From positions 1 to 9,428 of the forward strand of contig JAJFMO010000085.1 of assembly GCA_020697475.1 (NCBI GenBank): DNA of 9,428 nt, given 5' to 3'. The translations under genes were made by a program, and so were the position numbers. The notes under the pieces are model-generated. The model did no database searches. It was given only the letters and a program-made list of their open reading frames with translations, and had not been told where the DNA came from. Origin of the DNA: Paenibacillaceae bacterium. Its GTDB lineage: Bacteria > Bacillota > Bacilli > Paenibacillales > NBRC-103111. The first letter of the stretch is position 1. Every line of letters starts with the position of its first letter. Positions 1-6,533 of this stretch are shown piece after piece.

Positions 1-1595
1 ACATGCTCTTCCACGGGCACAGCCGCAAGCTCGACCGCTGCCTCACCCACGGGCTCTACAACCGCGCCGCCTGCTTCCGACTCCGCAAGCGCCGACTCTT
101 TCTTCTTATGCGGCTTTAGCCAGCGCGAAGCGAGCATCGGCGTCAGCGTGAACGAGACGAACAGCGAGAACAGTGTCGCCGCCACGATCGTCAAGCCGAA
201 CTCGCGAAACAGCGCACCGACTTGTCCGTGGACGAACGCGACCGGCGCATAGACGACGACGTCGGTGAGAGTAATCGCCACAGCCGCAGCGCCGATCTCC
301 ATCCGTCCGCGAATCGCCGCGTCTCTGGAATTCAAGCCCTGCTCCAGATGGCGGTCAATATTTTCCAATACGACAATCGAGTCGTCCACCAAAATCCCGA
401 TGAGCAGCGACAACCCAAGCAAGCTCATCAAGTCGAGCGAGAAGCCAAGCGCATACATCACGGTAAAGGTCGACACCAAGCTCGTCGGAATCGCCAACAG
501 GACGATGGCGGTATGCGCAAACCTGCGCAAAAACATGTACAGCACAAGCGATGTCAACACAATCGCGATCAACAGGTCGACGACGACTGCATGCAGCGCC
601 GCCCGCGTCTCCAGCGTCATATCGCTCAGCACTTTCAGCTTGATTCCGGGAGGCATATCCTTGCGTGCCGCTTGCAACGCCTTGATCACGCCGGTCTCGA
701 CGGTCAGGCTGTTCGCTCCGTTCTGCACCCCGATCGCCACACCGATTGCGGTCTCGTTATCGGCGGTCGTGCGGGTCTGGCTCACTTCCAGCGATTGCGA
801 AACTTCCGCCACTTGCCCGAGCAGAATCGGCGATTGCAGACCGGCGTCCGTTCGCGTTGTGCCGACAACGATATTTTGCAATGAACGGTCGGTCGTAAAA
901 GGGCTCGTCGTCGCCGTCAGGAACGAATTTTCCCCACTCTGCAGCGTTCCTCCGGGAATTCCGGCGTTCTGGCCGTTGATCGCCCGCGCGATGTCGTCGA
1001 TTGTCACCCCGTAAGCCGTCAGGCGCTCAGGGTCGGCCGTCACATTGATCTGCGGCAGTGTCGCCCCGGTAATCGTCACCCCGGCTACGCCGGGCACGCT
1101 TTGCAACATCGGAAACAAATTGTCGTTGGCATATTGCGCCAATTGGCCGCTGCTTAGCTTGCCGCCCAGCGTCAGCTGGATAATCGGAATATCCGCCGGG
1201 TTGCGCTGGGTGATCGTCGGCAGCGAGGCCGTCTTGGGCAGCGACTTGGCTACCCGGTGAATCGCTTGGGACACGTCGGTCGCCGCCGTATCCGATGCGA
1301 TGCCGGCCGAGAACTTCAGCAATATTTTACTCTGGCCTTGGGTCGAGATCGAATTCATCTGAGCGACGCCGTTGACGCGCTCCAGCCCTTGCTGCAACCG
1401 ATCGGTGACCAGCCGACGGACGTCCGCAGGGGAAGCGCCCGGAAAGCTGGTCGAAACTTCTATGTTCGTTTGCGGCAAGTCAGGCAGCTCGCGAACCGGC
1501 AGAAATCCGTAAGAGACCGTGCCCATGACGACCAAACCCAGAACGATCATCAGGATGGCAATCGGCCGGTGAACAGCCAATTTCGTTAAATTCAT
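1..1595 (-). CDS. RND efflux permease, N-terminal half (partial, runs off the left edge)
   Basis: This is an inner-membrane RND (AcrB/SwrC-like) proton-driven exporter. Reading the complement from the ATG at 1595 gives 531 open codons with no stop before the window edge; a full-length RND protein is about 1000-1050 residues. TM1 is at about residues 11-32. A porter domain (about 33-335) follows with typical segments such as VRELPDLPQTNIEV and SFPGASPADVRRLVTDRL. TM2-TM6 lie at about 337-490. TM4 carries GILVDDSIVVLENIDRH; D404 and D405 match the AcrB proton-relay pair D407/D408. After TM6 there is a basic patch (KPHKKK, about 495-499), then an Ala/Glu/Val-rich acidic linker to the edge. The start codon overlaps the stop of the upstream adaptor gene (ATGA, 1592-1595), and an AAGGGGG ribosome binding site lies about 10 bases upstream, so translational coupling is likely. 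Substrate cannot be inferred. The family call is secure. Confidence 0.95.
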   Translation of the reverse strand, partial: MNLTKLAVHRPIAILMIVLGLVVMGTVSYGFLPVRELPDLPQTNIEVSTSFPGASPADVRRLVTDRLQQGLERVNGVAQMNSISTQGQSKILLKFSAGIASDTAATDVSQAIHRVAKSLPKTASLPTITQRNPADIPIIQLTLGGKLSSGQLAQYANDNLFPMLQSVPGVAGVTITGATLPQINVTADPERLTAYGVTIDDIARAINGQNAGIPGGTLQSGENSFLTATTSPFTTDRSLQNIVVGTTRTDAGLQSPILLGQVAEVSQSLEVSQTRTTADNETAIGVAIGVQNGANSLTVETGVIKALQAARKDMPPGIKLKVLSDMTLETRAALHAVVVDLLIAIVLTSLVLYMFLRRFAHTAIVLLAIPTSLVSTFTVMYALGFSLDLMSLLGLSLLIGILVDDSIVVLENIDRHLEQGLNSRDAAIRGRMEIGAAAVAITLTDVVVYAPVAFVHGQVGALFREFGLTIVAATLFSLFVSFTLTPMLASRWLKPHKKKESALAESEAGGAVVEPVGEAAVELAAVPVEEH

Positions 1596-3742
1596 TGGCC
1601 GTTAGCCCCCTTGCCTTGATTCGGCTTTTGTTGCCCAGATTGTGCTTTCGGCTTGGCTCCCGGTGCGGCTTTCGGTTTGGCTGCGTCGTCGGCTGCCTTT
1701 GCCTTGTCGTCCGCCGCTTCAGGCTTCGCTGCATTGTCGGCAGCCTTCGGCTTCGCTTCCTCTGCGGCCGGCTTGCCGGCGCCGTCCTCTTCCTCTCCCT
1801 CAGCATCTCCTTCTGTCGTATCTGCATCGGTGCTGATTTGCACTTTATCACCGGTACCTAAGAACGTCTGGCCCATCGTAACGACGTTCTGCCCTTCCTT
1901 AAGCCCTTTGGTCACTTGCGTCTCGGCTCCGTCGGAATAGCCGATATCGATATCTTTCAACGAAACGACGCTCTTGTCGTTGATCACAAATACTTGCGGG
2001 TGGCCGTTCAAGTTGACGATCGCCGAAGTAGGAATCATCAGCGCCTTCGGAATGTTTCTCGTCACGACTTCGAGGGAGACCGTCTCTCCGGGAATCAAGG
2101 TCACGGTCTTGTCCGTCGGCGCGAACAATACATTAAATGTCAACGTCTGGACGTTCGCGGTCGGCGACACTTGCTCCACCTTGGCGTTGAACGTCTGATC
2201 TGGGGCGGATGCCAAAGTAAACGACGCCGCGTTGCCGCTGCGGATAGCTCCCAGATGCTGTTGGTCGACTTGCGCCGAAATCGTCAGATGATCGCTCATG
2301 ATCGTGAACATCGCCCGGCTTTGCTGAATGGTGCTGCCGACGCTTACGTTGCGCGCCGTGACCGTTCCCGAGAACGGGGCGGTAATCGTCATCCGATTCA
2401 CCGCCTCCTGCGCTTGGTTTACACGAGCTTGCGCAGCATCTACGGCTGCTTGCAGCGATTCAAGATTTCCCTCGTCGTCGGGATTGATGATGAGGTTCAA
2501 CTGGCTTTGCGCCTTGGCCAGGTTCGCTTTGGCGGTCGCTACATCATACTCGTCGGGAGGAGCCAGCAAAGTTTGCAAATTCATCTGCGCCACGGACAAG
2601 TTGTTCTCCGAAGTGACCACGGATTGGTGCGCCTTCTGCACCGCCTCCATCATATTCGCTCTCGCCGTGTCAAGCGCATTCTGGGCGTTCTGAAGCGCTT
2701 GTTCCTTCTGCCGCAAAGCCAGATCCATCGCCGCTTGTGATGTGTACTGCGTAGAATTGTAGCTTTGCGTGGCCGAGCTGACCGCCTTCGTCCAGTTCGC
2801 GTTGGCGACGGCCAGATCGTCCTGCGCCGATACGACTGCTTTCTGCAAGTTAGCGAGCTGCGAATCGTACGTCAGTGCGTTCTTCTCCGCCACCTTCGGA
2901 TCCGCCGCCTCGGCTTGTGCCTTGATCTGCTGATAAGAGGCTAGCGCTTGCTGCGCGCCGCGCAAATCGTCCTCGGCGTTGCGCACCGCTTGGGCGAACG
3001 AACTCCCGGTAGCGGTGACGGAATCCAGGTTTTGTCTTGAGGAGTCAAGGTCGGCGACAACCTTCGACTGCGTATTCCGATATGTGGCGCTCGTCGGATC
3101 GGTGCCTTCCTTGACGGCTTGCAGCGTCTGTTGCGCCTTGCGGATCGCCAACACGTATGTGCTGTCCCCTTGCGATTCCATCTGCTCGTACTGCTTATTC
3201 GAATCGAGAACTTTCTGCGCGTTCTCGACTTGCATCTTCGCCTTGGCGATGTCCTGCTCGCTCGGCCCGTTAAGCAATTGATCCAGTTTGATCTGGCTCA
3301 ACTGCACATTCTGCTGGGCGATGTCGATTTGATCGTCGCTTACATGATTTTGCTGGTTGAGCTTGCCGATCGCCGATTTCAGGTTAGCTTGGGCTTCCGC
3401 CAAGTTCGATTGTTGAACCGTCGAATCCAGTACGGCCAAGACGTCTCCTGCCTTCACTTGCTGGCCGACGTCGACTTGCAAAGCCGTAACCGTTCCCCCG
3501 GTCGTCGGCGTAATATCGATATTGTCTTTGCTTTGTACAACCCCCGTTAAAGGCACACTTTGCCGTATCGGCTTTGTCTCTGCCGCGGCCGCCGAAACTG
3601 CCACTACTTTGTTGATCTGAAACTGGCTGGCCGGATTCTTGTTGGCTACCCACTCGGACATGTGGAACACAGCATAGGTTGCGGCTCCGCCGACGGCAAG
3701 AATAATAGGAATGCGGACGAAAAATTTTTTAACGTTGAACAA
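1592..3742 (-). CDS. Membrane fusion protein / RND efflux adaptor (HlyD/AcrA type) with a very long coiled-coil hairpin
   Basis: This is the adaptor subunit of the RND pump encoded just downstream. Domains seen in the 716 residues: N-terminal basic segment and one TM anchor (about 9-32); first lipoyl half-motif (about 82-107, GGTVTALQVDVGQQVKAGD); a helical hairpin of about 340 residues (about 108-450) rich in Ala, Gln, Asn and heptad patterns; second lipoyl half (about 451-475, TITAPFSGTVTARNVSVGS); beta-barrel (about 485-560); membrane-proximal domain (about 562-638); and a charged low-complexity tail (640-716) with repeats around AAKPKAAD and AAKPEAAD. Typical AcrA-type adaptors are near 380-400 residues, so the hairpin and tail account for the extra length. 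The start codon is TTG. An in-frame TAA lies about 30 bases upstream and no better start lies between, while the next Met (residue 28) would delete the TM anchor. GGCGGTG is a modest ribosome binding site. The gene overlaps the permease gene by 4 bases. Confidence 0.93.
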   Translation of the reverse strand: MFNVKKFFVRIPIILAVGGAATYAVFHMSEWVANKNPASQFQINKVVAVSAAAAETKPIRQSVPLTGVVQSKDNIDITPTTGGTVTALQVDVGQQVKAGDVLAVLDSTVQQSNLAEAQANLKSAIGKLNQQNHVSDDQIDIAQQNVQLSQIKLDQLLNGPSEQDIAKAKMQVENAQKVLDSNKQYEQMESQGDSTYVLAIRKAQQTLQAVKEGTDPTSATYRNTQSKVVADLDSSRQNLDSVTATGSSFAQAVRNAEDDLRGAQQALASYQQIKAQAEAADPKVAEKNALTYDSQLANLQKAVVSAQDDLAVANANWTKAVSSATQSYNSTQYTSQAAMDLALRQKEQALQNAQNALDTARANMMEAVQKAHQSVVTSENNLSVAQMNLQTLLAPPDEYDVATAKANLAKAQSQLNLIINPDDEGNLESLQAAVDAAQARVNQAQEAVNRMTITAPFSGTVTARNVSVGSTIQQSRAMFTIMSDHLTISAQVDQQHLGAIRSGNAASFTLASAPDQTFNAKVEQVSPTANVQTLTFNVLFAPTDKTVTLIPGETVSLEVVTRNIPKALMIPTSAIVNLNGHPQVFVINDKSVVSLKDIDIGYSDGAETQVTKGLKEGQNVVTMGQTFLGTGDKVQISTDADTTEGDAEGEEEDGAGKPAAEEAKPKAADNAAKPEAADDKAKAADDAAKPKAAPGAKPKAQSGQQKPNQGKGANGQ

Positions 3743-3814
3743 GGATACACACCGCCATCTGATCGAGTTTTATGCCATACATTTTCCACCATAGCAGGGA
3801 GTTGTAAAAAAAAT

Positions 3815-3843
3815 ATGACATTTTGATGAAGATAAGCTAAAAT
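3815..3843 (+). promoter_or_regulatory. Predicted sigma-A promoter upstream of the structured RNA
   Basis: ATGACA at 3815-3820 matches the -35 consensus TTGACA at 5 of 6 positions. TAAAAT at 3838-3843 matches the -10 consensus at 5 of 6, and the spacing is exactly 17 bases. Transcription would begin near 3850, which coincides with the first base of the outer stem of the RNA fold at 3851-3900. That agreement supports both calls, but it was found by eye and has no experimental support. Confidence 0.55.
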
Positions 3844-3849
3844 CCTTAG

Positions 3850-3901
3850 GAGACTTGCGCTCCCGGCCAAAAGTCGGGGGAACTTTCCTGCCCGCAGTCT
3901 A
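3850..3901 (+). ncRNA. Unassigned two-stem structured RNA (leader or small RNA)
   Basis: The outer stem pairs AGACT(T)GCG at 3851-3859 with CGCAGTCT at 3893-3900, eight pairs with one bulged T. Stacked directly inside it, CTCCCGGC at 3860-3867 pairs with GTCGGGGG at 3873-3880 around a CAAAA loop. A 12-base unpaired strand, AACTTTCCTGCC (3881-3892), is left on the 3' side. The inner stem contains U-G and G-U pairs that would become C-A mismatches on the opposite strand, so the fold favours the plus strand. It lies about 90 bases before the HAD phosphatase start and could be its leader or an independent small RNA. It matches no riboswitch consensus that I recall, and there is no clear U-tract after it (only TATTTTG). 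Confidence 0.45.
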
Positions 3902-3918
3902 TTTTGCAAGATTACGAT

Positions 3919-3949
3919 TTGACTTACAATAGGATCATAAGTGTATATT
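3919..3949 (+). promoter_or_regulatory. Possible second promoter for the HAD phosphatase gene
   Basis: TTGACT at 3919-3924 is a 5 of 6 match to the -35 consensus. TATATT at 3944-3949 is a 5 of 6 match to the -10 consensus, but the spacing is 19 bases. An alternative -10, TGTATA at 3942-3947, has the ideal 17-base spacing but a weaker match. Transcription would begin near 3956, giving the HAD gene a short leader that lacks the structured RNA. Confidence 0.4.
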
Positions 3950-3988
3950 AAAATTCGCAATGAAAATACGAATCGGGGGATTTGAACC

Positions 3989-4762
3989 ATGCCTGGGTTT
4001 TTGATTGATTTGGACGGCACGTTGTACCGCGGTACGGAAGTTGTGGAGCATGCGGCGGAATTCATCGAGCTGCTGCACGAGAAGGAGTTGCCGTACTATT
4101 ATTTGACGAACAATTCGGCGCGCACGCCGGATACGGTGGCGGAACATCTTCGCAGTTTGGGCATTCGCGCCGAAACGGGCGACGTCATCACCAGCGCGCA
4201 AGCGGCCGCAGCTTATATAGCACGCAATCAACAAGGAAATAGAGTATTTTGTGTCGGAGAGCAAGGAATGATTGTTGCCATGCAGGATGCCGGACTTACG
4301 GTGACGGATGAACGTCCGGACTATGTCGTGCAGGGGCTGGACCGTGAGCTCACGTACGATAAATTGAAGCAAGCCGTGAGGTTCATTTTATCCGGAGCCC
4401 AATTTGTATTGACAAATCCCGATTTGTTAATACCGACAGAAACGGGCCTAAGTCCAGCTGCAGGATCGATCGCGGCTGCTATCGAAGCCGCTTCCGGAAG
4501 CAAACCTGTATTGATCGGCAAACCTTCGAAAATTATTATGGATTACGCCATCGAGCGTGTCGGGCTTGCCTCTTCGGATATATGGGTTGTCGGGGACAAC
4601 TTGGCCACCGATATCGCGGGAGGAGTCGCTTCTGGCTGCCGAACCGCGTTGATTTTGACCGGTGTGACGACCCGCGGCAATCAGGAAGAGCTTATGCGCA
4701 AGTACGGGGTTTCCCCGGACGTGACGGCCGACGATTTGATGCATTTTGCCGAAAAGTTGTAA
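3989..4762 (+). CDS. HAD-superfamily phosphatase, subfamily IIA (NagD/AraL/YutF type)
   Basis: This is a cytoplasmic Mg-dependent phosphatase acting on a small phosphorylated metabolite; the exact substrate is unknown. All four HAD motifs are visible in 257 residues, the usual length for this family. Motif I is IDLDGTLY, with D7 as predicted nucleophile and D9 as acid/base. Motif II is YLTNNSART, with T40. Motif III is the lysine in LIGKPSK (K178). Motif IV is VVGDNLATDIAGG, with D203 and D208. The C2-type cap lies between motifs II and III (about 65-170), which defines subclass IIA. The ATG at 3989 is preceded by GGGGGA about 9 bases upstream, and motif I begins a few residues later, which fixes the start. 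Upstream lie two possible promoters and a structured RNA. The PAP2 gene follows after 98 bases. A physiological name such as yutF would be a guess. Confidence 0.92.
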   Translation: MPGFLIDLDGTLYRGTEVVEHAAEFIELLHEKELPYYYLTNNSARTPDTVAEHLRSLGIRAETGDVITSAQAAAAYIARNQQGNRVFCVGEQGMIVAMQDAGLTVTDERPDYVVQGLDRELTYDKLKQAVRFILSGAQFVLTNPDLLIPTETGLSPAAGSIAAAIEAASGSKPVLIGKPSKIIMDYAIERVGLASSDIWVVGDNLATDIAGGVASGCRTALILTGVTTRGNQEELMRKYGVSPDVTADDLMHFAEKL

Positions 4763-4823
4763 TATTGGAAGCTATGCGGGTATTTGCCACCCTCATTTTC
4801 AGTCATTCTTAAGCTTACTCTAA

Positions 4824-4829
4824 TATAAT
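4824..4829 (+). promoter_or_regulatory. Possible -10 box for the PAP2 gene
   Basis: A perfect TATAAT lies 32 bases before the PAP2 start codon. The hexamer 17 bases upstream, AGTCAT at 4801-4806, is a poor -35 and there is no TGn extension. The promoter is therefore plausible but weakly supported, and read-through from the HAD gene is also possible because no convincing terminator separates them. Confidence 0.35.
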
Positions 4830-4860
4830 ACTCATAAACATATATTTTGGGGGAAACCGC

Positions 4861-5553
4861 ATGAGGGGTCTTCAAACTTTTGTTCAAGGGTTGAAAAATC
4901 ATCTGCCGGCGCTTAGCCTGCTGCTGTCGATCCCGCTACTCAATCTGTCTTATCCGCTGTTGAATAACGGAGTTCGCGAAGTGCACAGCCTGGTCACGGA
5001 TTTCGATATGGCGATCCCGTTCGTGAATGGATTTATTTTGCCCTATGTATTCTGGTATCCATTCATCCTGATCGCTTTGTTCTATATTTGTGTCAAAGAC
5101 AAGACAACATACTACCGGACGGTGCTCACATTCGACGTCGGTCTTGTCCTGTGCTACTTGATTTACTATATGTACCAGACGACGGTACCACGACCGGACG
5201 TCATTGGCGACGGTCTGCTGAACGATCTGGTGCGCCGAGTGTACCTTTGGGATCAGCCGTACAATTGCTTTCCGAGTATTCATGTGTTGACGAGCTACTT
5301 GATCATGCGCGCCGTCAGCAGCTTGCCGAACGTATCCCGCTGGATAAGTGCGCCAACGGTCCTGATCGGAACGATGATCATTGTCTCCACTTTGTTCGTC
5401 AAACAGCATGTGTTGTTGGATTTGGCGAGCGCGATTCTCATTAGTGAATTGGCGTACAGCCTGATAGGCATGTTCGTGCTGAATTTGCGAAGTGAACGCG
5501 GCGCGAACTGGCGGAAGAAGCCGGATAAAGAGATTGAGAGTTCGGCAGATTGA
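4861..5553 (+). CDS. PAP2-family integral membrane phosphatase/phosphotransferase (Aur1-like branch)
   Basis: This is a membrane lipid phosphatase or head-group transferase of 230 residues with about six hydrophobic segments (about 15-35, 52-78, 88-106, 140-152, 163-180, 187-208). The three PAP2 signature regions are present. TVPRP at residues 108-112 corresponds to the end of motif 1. CFPSIH at 136-141 is motif 2, with H141 as the predicted acid. STLFVKQHVLLD at 176-187 is motif 3, with H183 as predicted nucleophile and D187 as its partner. Motif 2 reads PSIH rather than the classic PSGH, and motif 3 has no arginine after the serine. This form is typical of the PAP2_3/inositolphosphotransferase-like branch rather than undecaprenyl or phosphatidic acid phosphatases of BcrC or PgpB type. 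The ATG at 4861 follows GGGGGA with about 7 bases spacing. A terminator follows about 50 bases after the stop. Substrate is unknown. Confidence 0.88.
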   Translation: MRGLQTFVQGLKNHLPALSLLLSIPLLNLSYPLLNNGVREVHSLVTDFDMAIPFVNGFILPYVFWYPFILIALFYICVKDKTTYYRTVLTFDVGLVLCYLIYYMYQTTVPRPDVIGDGLLNDLVRRVYLWDQPYNCFPSIHVLTSYLIMRAVSSLPNVSRWISAPTVLIGTMIIVSTLFVKQHVLLDLASAILISELAYSLIGMFVLNLRSERGANWRKKPDKEIESSAD

Positions 5554-5600
5554 CGAAGCAGGATAATGGCGGAATATGGCAGGACGGATAGACGAATTCG

Positions 5601-5625
5601 AGCCCCCTAAAACGGGGGTTTCTTT
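5601..5625 (+). terminator. Rho-independent terminator after the PAP2 gene
   Basis: CCCCC at 5603-5607 pairs with GGGGG at 5614-5618 around a TAAAAC loop, and the T-rich tail TTTCTTT follows at once. It lies about 50 bases after the PAP2 stop codon, the expected place to end the HAD/PAP2 transcription unit. Confidence 0.8.
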
Positions 5626-5707
5626 GTGTGTAGGAATCTGCATGCTAGCTGACACAAGGAGGCTGTTGTCGCGTCGGAACGGATGTGCCGCAAGTGGCGC
5701 GCGAAAT

Positions 5708-5952
5708 GGTGATTAGGCAAGTTAGGTGAGGCGTGGTGGAGGTATCGCAGTATGGTGATTAAGCGTAAAGGTGGGGCGGGGGCGAGGGTGGTGGAGTGCT
5801 GTGGTGCTGGTACGTGTATTCTTGGGGTCTCTTCGTCGTGTGGGGATGCTGTGGATCAGAGTGACAAGAACCCTAACGGTTGAAAACTATGCTTAATCGC
5901 CTACATTAGTCCCTCTTCCAATTATAACGGTTACCCAATGTGCTTAATCTCC
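5708..5952. repeat. GGNGATTAAGC motif in two direct and two inverted copies
   Basis: GGTGATTAGGC (5708-5718) and GGTGATTAAGC (5754-5764) read on the plus strand. GCTTAATCGCC (5891-5901) and GCTTAATCTCC (5942-5952) are the same motif on the minus strand. The last two lie 51 bases apart, in step with the AACCGTTA repeats that they alternate with. Confidence 0.6.
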
Positions 5953-6072
5953 CGCTCAGGACCTAAAAACGTAGTAAACGGCAAAATAGCACCCGATTAC
6001 AACCGTTAGAATTTGGAAGGGTTGATATCTAACCAATTAGCCTTTCCTACAACCGTTACAACTTAGAAGGAA
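5871..6072. repeat. Repeat family A: AACCGTTA-GGAAGG elements in opposed pairs
   Basis: Two inverted copies of the core read AACGGTT at 5875-5881 and 5926-5932 (51 apart). Two direct copies read AACCGTTA at 6001-6008 and 6051-6058 (50 apart). The longer shared unit is AACCGTTAnAAnTTnGAAGG: 5911-5934 (inverted), 5999-6022 and 6049-6072. The 5911-5934 and 5999-6022 copies could pair as a long imperfect hairpin with a loop of about 65 bases. Copies are degenerate, consistent with an old or slowly decaying element. Confidence 0.65.
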
Positions 6073-6123
6073 GGCGGAAAATGCGCCCATTAACCCGATC
6101 GTCCCTCCACCATCAAGCAAACA

Positions 6124-6142
6124 TATGCGAAAATTTCGCATA
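6124..6142. repeat. Perfect 9-bp inverted repeat around one base
   Basis: TATGCGAAA at 6124-6132 and TTTCGCATA at 6134-6142 are exact reverse complements around a single A. The spacing is too tight for an RNA hairpin loop without opening the inner pairs, so a protein-binding dyad is at least as likely. No gene starts nearby. Confidence 0.6.
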
Positions 6143-6164
6143 GATTGAGTGCGCAGTTAGGCAA

Positions 6165-6182
6165 CAGCCAAAGATTTGGCTG
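6165..6182. repeat. Perfect 8-bp inverted repeat around GA
   Basis: CAGCCAAA at 6165-6172 pairs exactly with TTTGGCTG at 6175-6182 around the dinucleotide GA. There is no T-run after it on either strand, so it is not a standard terminator. It lies 22 bases after the 6124-6142 palindrome. Confidence 0.55.
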
Positions 6183-6217
6183 GCGTAAAAAGCCGAAGGG
6201 TTAGTGAAAAAGCTGAC

Positions 6218-6399
6218 AGAACTGAGTAGCGTTATTATGGAGAAAACGTGCATTTTCTGAGGGCTAACGGAACTTAAACGTCTTATTTCCATTAAAAGGC
6301 AAGAAAATGTACTCGTTGCAGACAAATAGCAGCGCTGAATTCCGCTAAAGGCGTGAAAAGTGCAATTTTTATCGAAATAAGGTCTCCCAGTTCCGTTAA
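6218..6399. repeat. Repeat family B: GAACT/TTATT units and a TAACGGAACT inverted repeat
   Basis: Direct units: GAACT at 6219-6223 and 6270-6274 (51 apart), each followed by TTATT at 6232-6236 and 6283-6287 (51 apart). GGC-nn-GAAAA recurs at 6298-6307 and 6350-6359 (52 apart). An inverted repeat has TAACGGAACT at 6265-6274 and its exact complement AGTTCCGTTA at 6389-6398. The similarity extends inward through TTATTTC and AAAA, giving arms of about 37 bases at 6264-6300 and 6363-6399. No reading frame is conserved across the units. Confidence 0.6.
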
Positions 6400-6438
6400 G
6401 CCTCCCCCGCCCATCTACGACCCAAACCGACCACCTCT

Positions 6439-6486
6439 CCCAACTTATTTCGTTGGGCATAATGAATATGTATAGCGATTAATCGC
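6439..6486. repeat. Two short dyads: CCCAAC hairpin and GCGATTAATCGC palindrome
   Basis: CCCAAC at 6439-6444 pairs with GTTGGG at 6452-6457 around TTATTTC. GCGATTAATCGC at 6475-6486 is a perfect 12-base palindrome. Neither is followed by a T-run and neither sits before a recognised gene start. Confidence 0.45.
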
Positions 6487-6533
6487 AATGTTGGGTTGGA
6501 GCGAACGTTGAATATGAGTTGTTTGCATACTTT

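Noticed and set aside
222..1589. Several plus-strand frames of 70-250 residues
   Set aside because: They are antisense to the RND permease, whose complete family signature on the minus strand accounts for this DNA.
1595..3660. Plus-strand and out-of-frame minus-strand frames of 60-270 residues
   Set aside because: All lie within the adaptor gene. Their Arg/His/Gln-rich or Ala-rich composition is the usual product of reading a GC-rich gene in the wrong frame.
3743..3850. Minus-strand promoter for the adaptor/RND operon
   Set aside because: A TGCTATGGT extended -10-like sequence and a CATAAA hexamer are present on the complement, but neither has a convincing -35, so no single promoter could be chosen.
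3893..3908. Terminator function for the structured RNA
   Set aside because: The stem ends in AGTCT followed by ATTTTGC, which lacks the uninterrupted T-run expected of an intrinsic terminator.
4771..4798. Terminator between the HAD and PAP2 genes
   Set aside because: Only a 4-pair stem (GGGT with ACCC) with a 7-base loop and a broken T-tract (TCATTTTC), too weak to call.
5654..5720. Short peptide gene after an AAGGAGG sequence (5655-5661)
   Set aside because: The possible TTG or ATG starts give only 7-16 codons before a stop, with no recognisable product. The site lies after the terminator and before repeat DNA.
6113..6460. 115-residue minus-strand reading frame
   Set aside because: It runs across palindromes and the family B inverted repeat, has no domain and no good ribosome binding site, and looks like chance openness of repeat DNA.
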